From the NCBI GenBank assembly GCA_037954235.1, contig JBBMOA010000015.1, positions 21,106,299 to 21,170,298 of the forward strand: a stretch of 64,000 nt of DNA, read 5' to 3'. This DNA is from Aulostomus chinensis. Taxonomy: Eukaryota; Chordata; Actinopteri; Syngnathiformes; Aulostomidae. Made by a program: the position numbers and the translations under genes. This document shows positions 1-10,920 of the stretch, piece by piece. Below the pieces are notes generated by a model that saw only the letters and a list, made by a program, of their open reading frames with translations, had not been told where the DNA came from and made no database searches. Positions within the stretch are counted from its first letter, which is position 1. Each line of letters starts with the position of its first letter.

Positions 1-2090
1 GCAATATCAGGTTTCAGAGCGGACAGGATCACACAAACATTCCTTAAGATTTAGTGCACTTTCTTAGCATGTAGAGCTTGATTACCAGCTAGTAACTTTG
101 GTAAATATTGAAACACAGGTAAGACTCACACACAGTGCTGCAAAATCTGTACCGTAAAGGACTAAATATGAGGAATAGTATCAATTTAAATTATCCTTTT
201 TTCTGGTATTCACCATGTCATTTAGACTATATCTACATATATTTATGTAACATTTAGGCATTAGACTTCTTTGATATGATAAAGAGATGTAAACAGCTGG
301 CCGATAGCTGCTATTTATTGATGTTATTCAAAAACGAACCCCCAAAACATGCAAACACTTTTAATTTTTTTTTTTTTTAAAAGCATCTCCGGAAATCATG
401 TTCATTCTTGTTTTCTCATCGTTGATGATGAGCAAAGAAGGGACAAACAAAACAACAACAAAACAAAACCATGTTGATATCCATATCTGCCATCAGACAG
501 ATATGGATATATTTTTTTAAATATCCAGAATTGTTGGTATGCTGATTTGTAATGAGCCACCAACAAACAAAGATAAAGAAAAAACATGGGGAAAGAATGA
601 ATTTGGATGTTGTAACTAGTGTCCTCATGGTCCAACGACAAAATTGGTCCTTGTTGCAAATGCAAACAGAGAAAAAAAAAACAGCCCAATATTGTGCAAC
701 TCTACCAGAAAGTGTGCATTATTGGTACTCTTTATTACTACACTAGAAGCTATCCAGGCTTTAGGATAAAAGTTGTAATCTTACCCTCGAGCTGTCTTCT
801 TGGGAACGCTGGTAACGTTTCCAACGGCATCCATAGATGCCAGTCACAAAGGACACAAAGACCTGCTTCTCATAGACCTGTAAGGGTTGGTGTTTTACCA
901 TGCTCCTTCAGCCTTAATGCATCACCAGTTCATTAACATCCCACACAGGACTGGGAACCCTGAGGAAAACCAAGACCAAGTTAGCACACGAGTCAGGTGG
1001 TCAGACATTTTGAGTGGTTAATGTATGCATAAGTAGTCTGAAACATCACATCATGCTCTAGAGGACTATTGTCACAACACAGGCAAATATCTTGACAGCC
1101 CTGAGCTTTGTTTGTAGAAACAACACCTGTTTGGGGAAGTCACTGCACAATTCAAAGGTAAGACATATCTGGGACAGACATAATAATATGGTATATATTT
1201 TAGAATCACTGAGCCTGAGACATCCAATCAGCTACGAGTTGGGAAAGGTAGCAAATGCAACATGGTGAACAGCACAGAAGAGCCCCAGGTGTACTGTGGT
1301 CCTGGTACTCAATGAGTGGGCAGGGAACTCTTGTGGACAAAAATCTGAAGTGGCAGTACTCTTTTTCAGGGGTTTTCTCTGCTGAATGATAGATTTATGC
1401 AGTCACACTGTTTCAGTTCATGTCACCTAAAACACAATTAGCATTAACTTCAATTTCTTCAATTTTTGTTTTTTTTTCTTATTTTTGCTTCAATCAGTCA
1501 GATAATTGCCTTATCAACAGATATTTGACCAACATACTTTTGATTTTCACAAGCACACGGGCATTTGATGCTGTCATAGCTGAAGCCCTGCACCAACACA
1601 TGAAGATGGGTTTCTGGCCTCTAAAACAAAAAGCAATGTCCAACAATTCATAGTTCTCTTTTTGACAACAGACAAAAATGAAGAGGCATTCCCTGGTTGT
1701 TGAAGTAGCATAAAAGTCTTTTTCCTAGTCAGCAGTCTCAAACAAAACAAACCACTCCTTTGTTCCCACTTCTGAGACTTGACAGGAGAAGAGGATGAAG
1801 CAGGCTCTGGCTTTGTCGCTGGACCACTAAATATCTTTCCATTTCACCTTTATATTTACTAAAGATGCAATATATAATCACACGTCAAGTGAATACTTTA
1901 AAATTCTTGTAAAACTTAGAGGCTCTATTATGCTAATTTCAGAGGCTTTAATGCGGTGTTGGACACCAGTGGGGTACTATTGAAAGATTTGATAAATAAA
2001 AAAACTCCATAATGATCGTATTTCACAGTCTGTGTACTCCTCTATTCTGCCTCTATCCTGCTTCCCGATAAAAACGCTCTGACTTCAGCA
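1..2090. other. Unassigned AT-rich DNA, no gene recognised
   Basis: No open frame here resembles a known protein. The short frames around 400-940 and 1420-1650 have low-complexity, hydrophobic or poly-K translations typical of chance. A run of T lies at about 369-380. Nothing looks like a terminal repeat. Confidence 0.6.
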
Positions 2091-2128
2091 CCCCCCCCCC
2101 CCACACACACACACACACACACACACAA
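2091..2128. repeat. (C)n(AC)n microsatellite
   Basis: A run of C leads directly into about 13 AC units. Confidence 0.95.
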
Positions 2129-2475
2129 TACTATTTTAGCATTTTAAAAATGTTGACATCAGGGATACAACCATACGCCTTGGACCCACAATCTGAACCA
2201 GACAATGGCAAAACACAACCTGAAACTCTATTGCAGCAAAGACTTTTGCAAGACGTCTCTGAATGGTAAACACTTAATTCCACCATAACTCATATTATCT
2301 TCTAACAATGCTACTCTGTTACTGTTTTTTTAGTCACTGTTGCCTGACACAAAACTTCAGCAAAGTCTCTAACACTGTACTGTGTGTACCTGCTGCTTGT
2401 ATTTATACTGAGAGCAATTCTTTCACCCCCTTTCAGAGTGAAAAACAGGCAAGACACTGACAGAATGTTACTTAC

Positions 2476-2842
2476 AGCCTGTGGTTTGGTGTCCTCCTCA
2501 TGACCATCTAAAGATGGGACAGCAGTTGATTTCAGGATTGTTTTTTTTTGCAAATCAAGCGTTGAACTGCTGTCCGTGAAATGCTGAGAGCACACAAACA
2601 GCAAAGGCGAAAGAGTTACTTGGTCCCCCGAAAGCAAAAAAATCTTCCCATTGCTGCCTTAATTCATCTTCTTTGGGAAGTCCATGCAAATATAAGAAGT
2701 GTATGGACCCCAAAAAAACCACTTTGTTAGCCATTTTGATGACAACACCTTTGTTCTGTATCATATATACTTTTACAGGAAGGAAATAGTCACCATCTGA
2801 TGCTGTGCAGCATGCCACGTCAGCCCTGAGGCACGACGACAT
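2476..2842 (-). pseudogene. Broken THAP-like zinc-finger exon
   Basis: On the minus strand two overlapping frames together resemble the second half of a THAP DNA-binding domain. The first reads ...LPKEDELRQQWEDF (the usual FP-K-D-x-x-R-x-x-W block). The other reads LLFVCSQHFT followed by LKSTAVPSL, which match the C-x-x-H-F and A-V-P-S-hydrophobic signatures of THAP domains. The two are in different frames, and the break falls at a run of seven T/A near 2640. The coding-like stretch ends with a good splice donor (gtaagt on the minus strand, plus-strand 2470-2475). The N-terminal C-x(2-4)-C pair is not convincing. It may be a decayed exon, a THAP-bearing transposon remnant, or a live exon with a one-base sequence error. 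No partner exon was found in the window. Confidence 0.45.
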
Positions 2843-2851
2843 TGTGGGGCA

Positions 2852-3209
2852 CGTCGATTTTATTTTGTATAGTGCCAAATCACAACTAAAGTTATCTCAT
2901 GACACTTGACAAGTAGAGCAGGTCTAGTACCACACTCCTTCAATGAATTTACACCCAACAATTCTTCATGAGCAAGCACATCCTGCAACAGCGGCGACAA
3001 AAACCTTCCTTTTAACGGGTAGGAACGTTGAGCAGATTCAGGCTCAATGGGGACGGCCCTCTGCTTTGACTGGTTGGGGGGGAAGAGAGCAGGAGGGCAG
3101 GGCCGAGACAAAGACAGATGGATGGAAGGAAGACAGATATACAGAAGGAAAGAGAGGGAAAGAGATAAAGACGGAGAGAAAGGGAAGAGGATAGACAGAC
3201 AGGGACAAA
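2852..3209 (+). repeat. R-A interspersed repeat, copy 1 (5' part)
   Basis: It shares long near-identical stretches with copies at 35802 and 46771: 'agcaggtctagtaccacactccttcaatgaatttacacccaacaattc', given here in part, then the 'gcacatcctgcaacagcggcga' core and a purine-rich block with 'gacagatatacagaaggaaagag'. The purine block gives long artificial open frames rich in R, K and E on one strand and S, L and F on the other. The family's class is unknown to me. Confidence 0.75.
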
Positions 3210-3262
3210 AGGAGACTTTGGCCTCGCAGCAAGCAAACCGACTTAGCATAAGGCCTAAAAAT

Positions 3263-3771
3263 CAGAGCAGCGTGGGAAGCCCTGGAGAGGAGAAAGCTCA
3301 GCAGGAGGGAGCTCTGGGAAATGGAGACAAGCAACATCAGCTTCTTCATCAGAGCAACTAACGATGTACTTCCATCTCTGAAAAACCTTCACCAGTGGTA
3401 TAGCGAGGACCCAACCTGCGCCCTCTGCCCAACTCCAGCGTCTCTCAAACACACCATTACTGGTTGCATGACCAGCCTCACACAGGGCCGCTACACCTGG
3501 AGGCACAAAAAGGTCCTCAAGAGGCTGGCAGCAGCTCTTGTGAGTAAGACAAGTATGACCAACACTTTGCCCCTGAGAGCAACCAATCACTTCAAGGCAC
3601 CAACATTCATCCGAGAAGGACAGGAAAAGCTAAAAAAAATCCGACAACTAAGCCAGAAACTGGACAGTTGGCCATGGCCCGGGACTGGAAGATGCTGGTG
3701 GATATCAGCCAGCAACTAATCTTTCCACTGAGATTTCCAACACCCTTAGGCCAGACTTGGTACTCTAGTCT
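3263..3771 (+). pseudogene. C-terminal fragment of an RLE-type LINE polyprotein
   Basis: The translated frame reads WEMETSNISFFIRATNDVLP then a C-x2-C-x7-H-x4-C cluster (CALCPTPASLKHTITGC) and, after a frame change, TLRPDLVL followed by a stop. In R2/NeSL-type LINEs a CCHC cluster precedes a restriction-like endonuclease with an R/K-P-D motif; order and spacing here fit that. Only about 165 residues remain, with at least two frame changes, so it is dead. The left edge abuts R-A copy 1 and the right edge abuts a hAT-like fragment. An alternative is the C-terminus of another LINE clade with the same zinc cluster. Confidence 0.5.
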
Positions 3772-4628
3772 AAGGATCGACCGATTAATCGGCATGATTT
3801 TTGCGTTTTTTTGCTCGTATCGGGATCAGCGAATTTGCGTGTGGGTTCTTCAATTTATTTTTTCCCCAGCATGATTTACAGTCAGGCATCCATGCAGGTA
3901 GCGCTGTGTTGCTGCAAGTCCCTGCAGCCCACATGCAGACCATGCCCCTCCCTCACTAGTAAAGTGGTGAGGGCAGCATTGCCCTGGAAGCTGCTACAAG
4001 ACAACAGTAAGTTTTAAATTTGTTTCTTTAGTTACTTCACAGCCTGTCTAACATCCATGATTTTCCTTCAAAGAGAATTTAGTGGCTGGTTGACGCCATG
4101 GCAGTGTTGAGTTCCAAATCAAGCACTTTAGGTCAAAAGCTACTTTTAAAGTTTATAGTTATCTCTTTAATTATTTAAATGTGTGACAAAGGGACATTTT
4201 GCGATGAATCAATTATATCTGTCTTATTTGTCAGAAATGCATTGTCAAGGCTGTGTTGCAGACATTGATGAAAAGCATGATGATATTGGGTGATATTAAT
4301 GTAAGATGATGCTAAAAGATTGATACTAATCTGTGTTTTAATTTACTCTTTATGTAGATGGCTGCTGAACGAAACCCAGTGTGGCAACATTTCAGCGGGC
4401 CCACTTCGGGGAAGGCTCATTGTGATCGTTGTTTTATTTATGTTTGAATATTTGTTTTATTTAATTTATGTTTAAATATTTGTATTCAATTTATTTGAAC
4501 TGCACTGTTCAATAAATGCTTCTTGACCTGTAATATTTGTTATTATTGTCATTTTTTATGTAAATTGAGGCCTGAATTCTCAATATTAGCATTAGCTACA
4601 GAATTACCCATATTGGTCGACATTTAGA
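3772..4628 (+). mobile_element. hAT-like fragment with BED zinc-finger remnant
   Basis: The ends form an imperfect inverted repeat: 'ctaaggatcgaccgattaat' at the left, and 'ctaaatgtcgaccaatatg' read inward from the right end at about 4628. Inside, at 4359-4442, a short frame reads MAAERNPVWQHFSGPTSGKA then H-C-D-R-C, which matches the start of a BED zinc finger (V-W-x-x-F then C-x2-C) as found at the N-terminus of hAT transposases. The rest of the transposase is absent. I found no clear 8-bp target duplication. This is most likely an internally deleted, non-autonomous hAT copy. Confidence 0.5.
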
Positions 4629-4720
4629 ATGAACCATTAGTTCAGTATTTACTATGTCAGAAATTTCTCCATTACCCAGAGGTTTGAAAGCCAGTTTTGA
4701 AAGTCAAGAGTCAAAATGAG

Positions 4721-4722
<2 letters not shown>

Positions 4723-4771
<49 letters not shown>

Positions 4772-4780
4772 TGGGTGTGT
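4723..4780. repeat. (TG)n microsatellite
   Basis: About 22 uninterrupted TG units, then imperfect 'gggtgtgggtgtg'. Confidence 0.95.
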
Positions 4781-4880
4781 TCATGTGACTATTTATCTGT
4801 TCTTGAAACTAAACTTCTAAATAAAATGATTTAAGATGGCTGTTGTTTATTTACCAAAAATACAGGGATACAGGATTATA

Positions 4881-5975
4881 CACTGCTGATCAAAATCTTA
4901 AGACCAGTTAAAGAATTGCATGAATTTGCATTTTGCACTGTTGTATCTTAGGAAGGTTCTAAGTACAGCTTCAAAATGCAAAAAGAATAAATGGGAACAT
5001 GAGACCTAAAGTTTTGAGCAGGCAATTTATTGAAAACAACAATTTAACTGTAATAGGCTGTTCATCAGCTGATCAAAAGTTTAAGACCACAGCCTTTAAC
5101 AGCCAAAAATTGCAAAAATTTGGATTCCGTATCATTTCCTGTCAAGTAATCACTCAGTAAAGATCTCCTGATGGCAAAGGCAAAAAAGCTCACTGTCTTT
5201 GAACATGGTAGGATTGTTGAGCTGCATAAACAAGGTCTCTCACAACATGTCACCACTGCTGAGGTTGGACACAGTAAGACAGTCATTTTGCATTTCTTAA
5301 AAGATCCTGAGGGTTATGGAAGAAAAAAATCAAGTGGTAGAACCAAAAAAAATCGCACCGGCGCTGAGCCAGAGGATCCAAATGGCTGTCCTTCTAGAAA
5401 CGGGACGATCCTCGTCCCAAATTAATGCCATTACCAGTGCTGACTGCAGCCCAATAACCATCAGACGGCATCTGTGAAGGAAGGGCTTCAAAAACAAACA
5501 AAAAAAAACATCTTCAAGGGCCACGTCTCCTTCAACGCCACAAAATTGCCCGTTTGGACTTTGCATAGGAGCACCAAACGTGGGCCATCATGATCTGGGG
5601 TGCTTTTTCCTTCAATGGAACAATGGAGCTCCAGGTTGAACAGGGGCATCAAACAGCAGCTGGCTATTTGGAGATGTTGCAGCAGGCATCCGTCATGACT
5701 GAGGGCCCTCATCTGTGTGGTAATGACTGGGTTTTTCAGCAGGACAATGCTACAATTCACAATGCCTGTCTGACCAACAATTTTTCCAGGAGAATAACAT
5801 TACTCTTTTGGACCATCCTGCATGTTCCCCTGATCTAAATCCAACTGAGGTCTCCTTTTCCCATTTCTTTTTTTTTGCATTTTGAAGCTCTACTTAGAAC
5901 CTTCTTAAGATCCAACAGTGCAAAATGTAAATTCATGCAATTTTTTAACTGGACTTAAAATTTTAACCAGGGGTG
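4881..5975 (+). mobile_element. Internally deleted Tc1-like transposon with long inverted repeats
   Basis: Terminal inverted repeats of about 116 bp (4881-4996 and 5860-5975) align along their full length and are flanked by TA (4879-4880, 5976-5977). A second copy of the terminal motif lies inside the left repeat ('gctgatcaaaagtttaagacc' near 5069), the IR/DR layout in which transposase binds an outer and an inner site. The transposase starts at 5171 (MAKAKKLTVFEHGRIVELHK, the helix-turn-helix region) and shifts frame near 5350. A deletion then removes the block with the first catalytic Asp, joining directly to IMIWGAFSFNG and the second-Asp block VFQQDNA near 5740. The CSPDLNP block near 5822-5845 is out of frame and the sequence runs straight into the right repeat. 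Non-functional. Confidence 0.9.
5171..5848 (+). pseudogene. Tc1 transposase remnant
   Basis: Two blocks remain: an N-terminal helix-turn-helix segment (5171-5480, with a frameshift) and the part of the DDE core around the second Asp (5590-5848). The first catalytic Asp region and the C-terminal acidic residue are missing, so no active enzyme can be made. About 230 residues of coding sense are left of a family norm near 340. It lies between the inverted repeats of the element at 4881-5975. Confidence 0.85.
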
Positions 5976-5977
5976 TA

Positions 5978-6469
5978 TCAGCACATTATCATTATTGACA
6001 GACGGTAGTCATTTTTTAATCCAGTATATCAGTCTGTTTAAGTGTTTTCTTTACAAAAGACAAAACAGTCCAAATATTGAATAAATATAAATAAACCTTA
6101 CTTTTCAAATTTTCAGTGTTCACATTCTTATCTCTTCGTGTTTATGAAGAATGTAAACAATTGTGGGTTAGGGTCATTTGCCCTTTTAGTTACTGATAGT
6201 GACACATATTGATACGACTGATCAAATGATTTCCATCATATTCATTGCATGAAAAGTGCAAGATCTAGGGTCATTTTCAGAAAGCAGGGTGAATGAAATG
6301 TTATCCCTGAAATGAGGTAAATTCTGGGTTTTCCATTTCAAAAAGTAAGTTAATGCAAATCTGAAGAACAGTTGTAACTCATCCCATTTAATAAAGAGGG
6401 GAAACAAGTGTGTTACTCAGGTAACTGGGTCTGTAAAGCTAACCTTGTCAGAAGCAGGTTTTCTGAAAG
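5978..6469. other. Unassigned spacer between Tc1 and L2 elements
   Basis: AT-rich DNA with no recognisable coding frame. The 5' end of the following L2 element may extend into its last part, since I could not place that end exactly. Confidence 0.5.
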
Positions 6470-6484
6470 GCAGTAAGCCCGTGT

Positions 6485-7084
6485 TTGTCCACCAACCCCT
6501 TCATGTTTCCAACCGCTTTTCTCCACTCAGCGACACACCCGCTGAGAGTAAAACTCTACATGTCGGCTCTGTTGCTCGCAGCTCGCATCTCGCAGCCGAT
6601 ATTAGTCATTGGCAGTTCTGTTCTCCGCAATGTGAAGGTAGAGACTCCAGCGAGCATAAAGTGCATCCCAGGGGCCAGAGCGGGCGACGTTGAGGCAAAT
6701 CTAAAGCTGCTGGCAAAACGTAAGGTTAAATACAGTAATATTGTAATACATGTTGGCGCTAATGACACCCGGCTTCGCCAGCCAGAATTAACTAAAGTAA
6801 ACATGGCTTCGGTGTGCAACTACGCTAAAACAATGTCGAACTCCGTAATTTTCTCTGGCCCGCTGCCCAATTTAGTGAGTGACGACATGTTTAGCCGCAT
6901 GCGTTCATTCCATCGCTGGATGTCTAGGTGGTGCTTAGATAACAACGTGGCTTATATAGACAATTGGAGCTCCTTCTGGGGAAAGCCTGGTCTGATTGGG
7001 AGAGATGGCGTCCATCCTACTTTGGATGGTGCATCTCTCTTATCTAGGAACATAGGCCAATTTGTTAGCCATACTAATCCCTGA
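6485..7084 (+). CDS. L2 LINE ORF1 protein, SGNH/GDSL-esterase-like
   Basis: A 199-residue open frame. It has the SGNH hydrolase blocks in order: ILVIGSSVLRN near residue 39 (block I, nucleophile Ser; the usual Asp before it is Ser here), HVGANDTR near residue 90 (block III, G-x-N-D with the oxyanion Asn), and GRDGVHPT near residue 178 (block V, catalytic Asp and His). The Ser, Asn, Asp and His expected of the fold are therefore all visible. In fish L2 elements this protein is thought to act in the retrotransposition particle. The reading start could also lie at the internal Met near 6560. It is the only intact ORF of the element; whether it is ever translated cannot be told from the sequence. 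Confidence 0.75.
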   Translation: MSTNPFMFPTAFLHSATHPLRVKLYMSALLLAARISQPILVIGSSVLRNVKVETPASIKCIPGARAGDVEANLKLLAKRKVKYSNIVIHVGANDTRLRQPELTKVNMASVCNYAKTMSNSVIFSGPLPNLVSDDMFSRMRSFHRWMSRWCLDNNVAYIDNWSSFWGKPGLIGRDGVHPTLDGASLLSRNIGQFVSHTNP

Positions 7085-7288
7085 CAAGCACCCAGAGTTC
7101 AGACCAGCAGGCAGAGCTGCAGTTTAACACGCCCCTCTGCTGGTTCCTTCGTGTCGTCACCCACCCAGCCTATAGAAACTGTGTCTGCCCCGAGGCTGTA
7201 TAAGTCTACACCCAAATCTGGAGGAGTAATTTATAGCAACGTAGTTAAAATTAAAACAACTGCTCCAGCAAATCAACCCAATACAACT

Positions 7289-10116
7289 ATTAAATGTGGT
7301 TTACTAAATATTTGATCTCTCCCATCCAAGTCTCTCCTAGTGAACGATTTAATTACTAATTATCAGATTGGTGTATTAGCACTTACTTAAACCTGGGTGC
7401 AGCAAGATGAGTATGTTAGTTTAAATGAATCTTCACCTCCTGGTTACATTAACTACCATGTACCTCGCACCACTGGCAGAGGAGGAGGAGTAGCTGCAAT
7501 CTATCAGTCACATTTGGTGCTTAACCCTCGACCTAACAGTTCATATAACTCATTTGAGAGCCTGACTGTCAGCTTTTTCCACCCAGACTGGAAAGCAGAG
7601 AAACTACTCTAACTTGCTGTGGTGTATCGTCCTCCTGCACCTTATTCTGAGTTCTTAGAAGAATTCCCTGACTTTCTGTCTAACTTGGCATTGAACTCAG
7701 ACAAAGTCATTATAGTGGGTGACTTTAACATCCATGTGGACATCAATGATGATTGTCTGGCCACTGCGTTTAAGTCGCTTCTTGATTCTGTTGGCTTCTG
7801 TCAGAGGGTAAATAAACCCACTCACACTTTTAATCACATCCTTGATTTAGTACTCACTTATGGAATAGAATCTGAGCGCATCATAGTTCTTCCTCAGAAC
7901 CCCGTCTTGTCTGATCACTCCTTAATTACATTTGAATTTACCCTTACAAATTATATCCTACCTGGGAAAAAGTCCCGCTTCAGTAGATGTCTATCTGACA
8001 CTGCTGTTTCTAGATTTAAGGAGCTTATTCCAGCAGAACTTGCTGCCACATCTTGTGGTAATATAATGGGCAGTTATGCTGATTTCACCCCCTCGCAGGT
8101 AGACTATCTTGTGGATAGCACTGCAGCAGCACTCCTTGGGACACTTGATGCCGTAGCTCCCCTGAAGAAGAAGGTTATCAACCAAAAAACAATAGTCCCC
8201 TGGTACAGCCCAGAGCTGCATGCCTTAAAACAGAAGACCAGACAACTGGAAAGGAAGACACATTCCAGTCAGCATGAGGAAGACCGCCAAGCCTGGAAGA
8301 AGAGTTTATTAATATATAAAAAAGAACTCCGTAATGCTAGAAGTGCTTACTACTTGTCCCTGATAGAAAAGAATAAGAACAACCCCTGGTTCCTCTTCAG
8401 CGCCGTGGGCAGGCTCACCAAGAACCATAGTGCTGTTGAGCCATGCATCCCCCCAACTCTCAGCAGTAACGACTTCCTATCTTTCTTTACTGAAAAGATT
8501 GTGAATATTAGAACAAAGATTGCCAGTAATGGAGGACAGACTACAGTCCCCATAGAAGCACCTCCCAGAATTGGTGCATATTTGGACAGCTTCTCCCCCA
8601 TCGACCTGTCAGAATTAACTTCTGCAGTCACTTCCTCCAAGTCAGCCACTTGTCTGCTGGATCCCATCCCGACAAGCCTCCTTAAGGATGCCTTCCCTCT
8701 AGTCAACACGTCCATATTAAATCAAATTAATCTTTCCTTAGTCACAGGTTATGTGCCACAGGCCTTTAAGGTGGCTGTCATCAACTCTTTACTTAAAAAA
8801 CCTTCTCTTGACCCAGATGTGTTAGCCAACTATAGGCCTATATCAAACCTCCCCTACATCTCCAAGATCCTGCACAGCAACGAGCTCTTTGAAGCCTTCC
8901 AGTCTGGATTCAGGGAACACCATAGCACTGAAACAGCACTGGTCAGAGTCTCTAATGATCTTCTCATAGCTTCAGACAGAGGTCTTGTCTCTGTACTTGT
9001 CCTTTTGGACCTCAGTGCTGCATTTGACACCATCGACCACAGCATCCTGCTACAGAGACTAGACCATGATATTAGGATTAAAGGAACTGCCCAAAAATGG
9101 TTGAAGTCATTCTTATCAGATAGGTTTCAGTTTGTTAATGTTAATAATGACTATTCAGAGTACAGCAGATTTACATATGGTGTACCACAGGGTTCAGTTT
9201 TAGGACCGATTCTCTTCACTCTTTACATGCTCCCATTAGGTGACATAATGCGGAAGCACTCGATCAACTTCCACTGTTATGCGGACGACACACAACTTTA
9301 CTTGTCGATGGAGCCAGACGACATAAACCAGTTTACTAATCTGCAAGACTGCCTAAAAGACATTAAATCCTGGATGTCTTCTAACTTCTTAATGCTAAAT
9401 TCAGATAAAACTGAGGTCATCGTGGACCTAAACACCTCAGGGACACACTCTTGAATCGGATCACTACTCTAGATGGCATCACCTTGACCCCAAGTACAAG
9501 TGCAAGGAACCTTGGGGTCATTTTTGACCAGGACCTTTCCTTCAGCTCCTACATAAAGCATGTGACTAGGACCGCCTTCTTCCATCTGCGAAGTATCGCT
9601 AAGATTAGGAATATCCTTTCCCAGAGTGATGCTGAGAAACTGGTGCATGCATTTATCACTTCTCGGCTGGACTACTGCAACTCTCTCTTGTCAGGATGTC
9701 CTAAATACTCTCTAAAGAGTCTCCAGCTGGTCCAGAACACTGCAGCGAGGGTTTTGACGGGAGTTAAGAAGAGAGAACACATCTCTCCCACTTTAGCTTC
9801 TCTCCACTGGCTTCCTGTAGGATCTAGAATCGACTTCAAAATCCTTCTACTGACTTATAAGGCTCTCAATGATAAAAGCTCCATCCTATTTGAAAGAGCT
9901 CATTAGTCCCTCCTGTCCTACCAGAGCACTCCGCTCCCAGATGCAGGTCTTTTAGTGATTCCCAGTATCTCTAAAAACAGACTGGGAGGTAGAGCCTTTA
10001 GTTACCGGGCTCCTCTACTATGGAACCAGCTCTCTCCATGGGTCAGAGAGGCAGACACTTTAACTACGTTTAAGTCCAGGCTTAAGACTTTCCTTTATGA
10101 CAGAGCCTTCAGTTAG
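7289..10116 (+). pseudogene. L2 LINE ORF2 (endonuclease-reverse transcriptase), inactivated
   Basis: The endonuclease part reads CGLLNI-stop-SLPSK, then GRGGGVAAIY, AVVYRPPAPYSEF, VGDFNIHVD and LSDHSLITFEF, so the APE-type Asp and His motifs are preserved. The reverse transcriptase has NYRPISNLPYISK, QSGFREHHSTETAL, LDLSAAFDTIDH, GVPQGSVLGPILFTLYM and YADDTQLYL, with the catalytic Asp pair intact. It is broken by a TGA in the first motif (7312-7314, consistent with CGA to TGA decay), a TAA at 7387-7389, a TAA at 7610-7612, an apparent short in-frame loss near 8880 and a frameshift near 9425. The remainder continues as TTLDGITLTPSTSARNLGVI. The last block, LSPWVREADTLTTFKSRLKT, lies in another frame near 10035. 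Confidence 0.9.
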
Positions 10117-10879
10117 GACTGGTTCAGGTAGCTCTGAACCATTGATAGCTATGCTGCTATAGGCTTAGACTGCTGGGGGACACATCAGGTTACATGGAGC
10201 CCTTCACTCCTCTCCTCTCCTCTCCTCTCTTCTCCTCTCCTTTCCCCCTCTCTCCTCCTCTCCTCCCTGCACATTTTTGGAACTGTCATTACCATTACTT
10301 GTTGCACTTTGCAGTTTGGCCTTGGTGTCTCGCAGTCTCTCTGTGTTTCCACAGATCCACCAGAGCTCCAACCACCGCCTGCATCACCCCCCACCCCCCT
10401 TATTCCCTACTGTTACACCGGCCTGCGCTCCCCTTCCATGAACCAGTCTGCCATCCAGTCCCCCATCAAGCTGGCTTGCTCTCCCTGCCTCCCCTTCCAG
10501 AAGCTTCCTTCTTCAACTGTTAACATTTCCATGTTTCCCACATTTTGCATTGTAAACTGTTTTCTTGTCTGTAACAACATCTACTGCACGTCTGTCCGTC
10601 CTGGGTGAGGGATCCCTCCTCTGTTGCTCACCCTGAGGTTTCTCCGATTTTTCCCTGTTAAAAGGGTTTTTTATGGAGTTTTTCCTCAGTCGATGTGAGG
10701 GTCTAAGGGCAGAGGATGTTGTTATGATGCCATGTGAAGCCCTTTGAGACAAACTGTTTGTGAAAACGGGCTATACAAAGAAAATTGCCTTGCCTTGCCT
10801 TGCCTTCTTCAGTAAATTTTGAATTTATCTGTCTCCTCCCTTCAAAAGCCAGGAATGTCGTTTCCTTTCTTCATTGATT

Positions 10880-10918
10880 TATTCATTCATTCATTCAGTC
10901 AGTCAGTCAGTCAGTCAG
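10880..10918. repeat. (ATTC)n-(AGTC)n tetranucleotide repeat
   Basis: Four ATTC units pass directly into about six AGTC units, as if one tetramer arose from the other by a single substitution. Confidence 0.9.
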
Positions 10919-10920
10919 AG

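Larger units (their letters stand above)
6470..10806 (+). mobile_element. L2-clade LINE, nearly full length, decayed
   Basis: The order is ORF1 (esterase-like), a proline/threonine linker, ORF2 (AP endonuclease, reverse transcriptase, C-terminal region) and a 3' UTR of about 690 bp ending in TTGCC repeats. This is the organisation of vertebrate L2 elements, including fish ones with an SGNH-esterase ORF1. ORF1 is open; ORF2 has at least three stops and one frameshift. The 3' end carries 'ccctttgagacaaactgttt' and '(ttgcc)n', characteristic of L2 tails. The 3' UTR also has a pyrimidine-rich CTCCT tract at 10205-10268. The 5' boundary is approximate. I saw no clear target duplication. Confidence 0.85.

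Noticed and set aside
3012..3361. Several 70-130 codon frames on both strands
   Set aside because: Products of the purine-rich block of repeat R-A; the same block gives the same kind of frames at 35902-36256 and 46789-47329.
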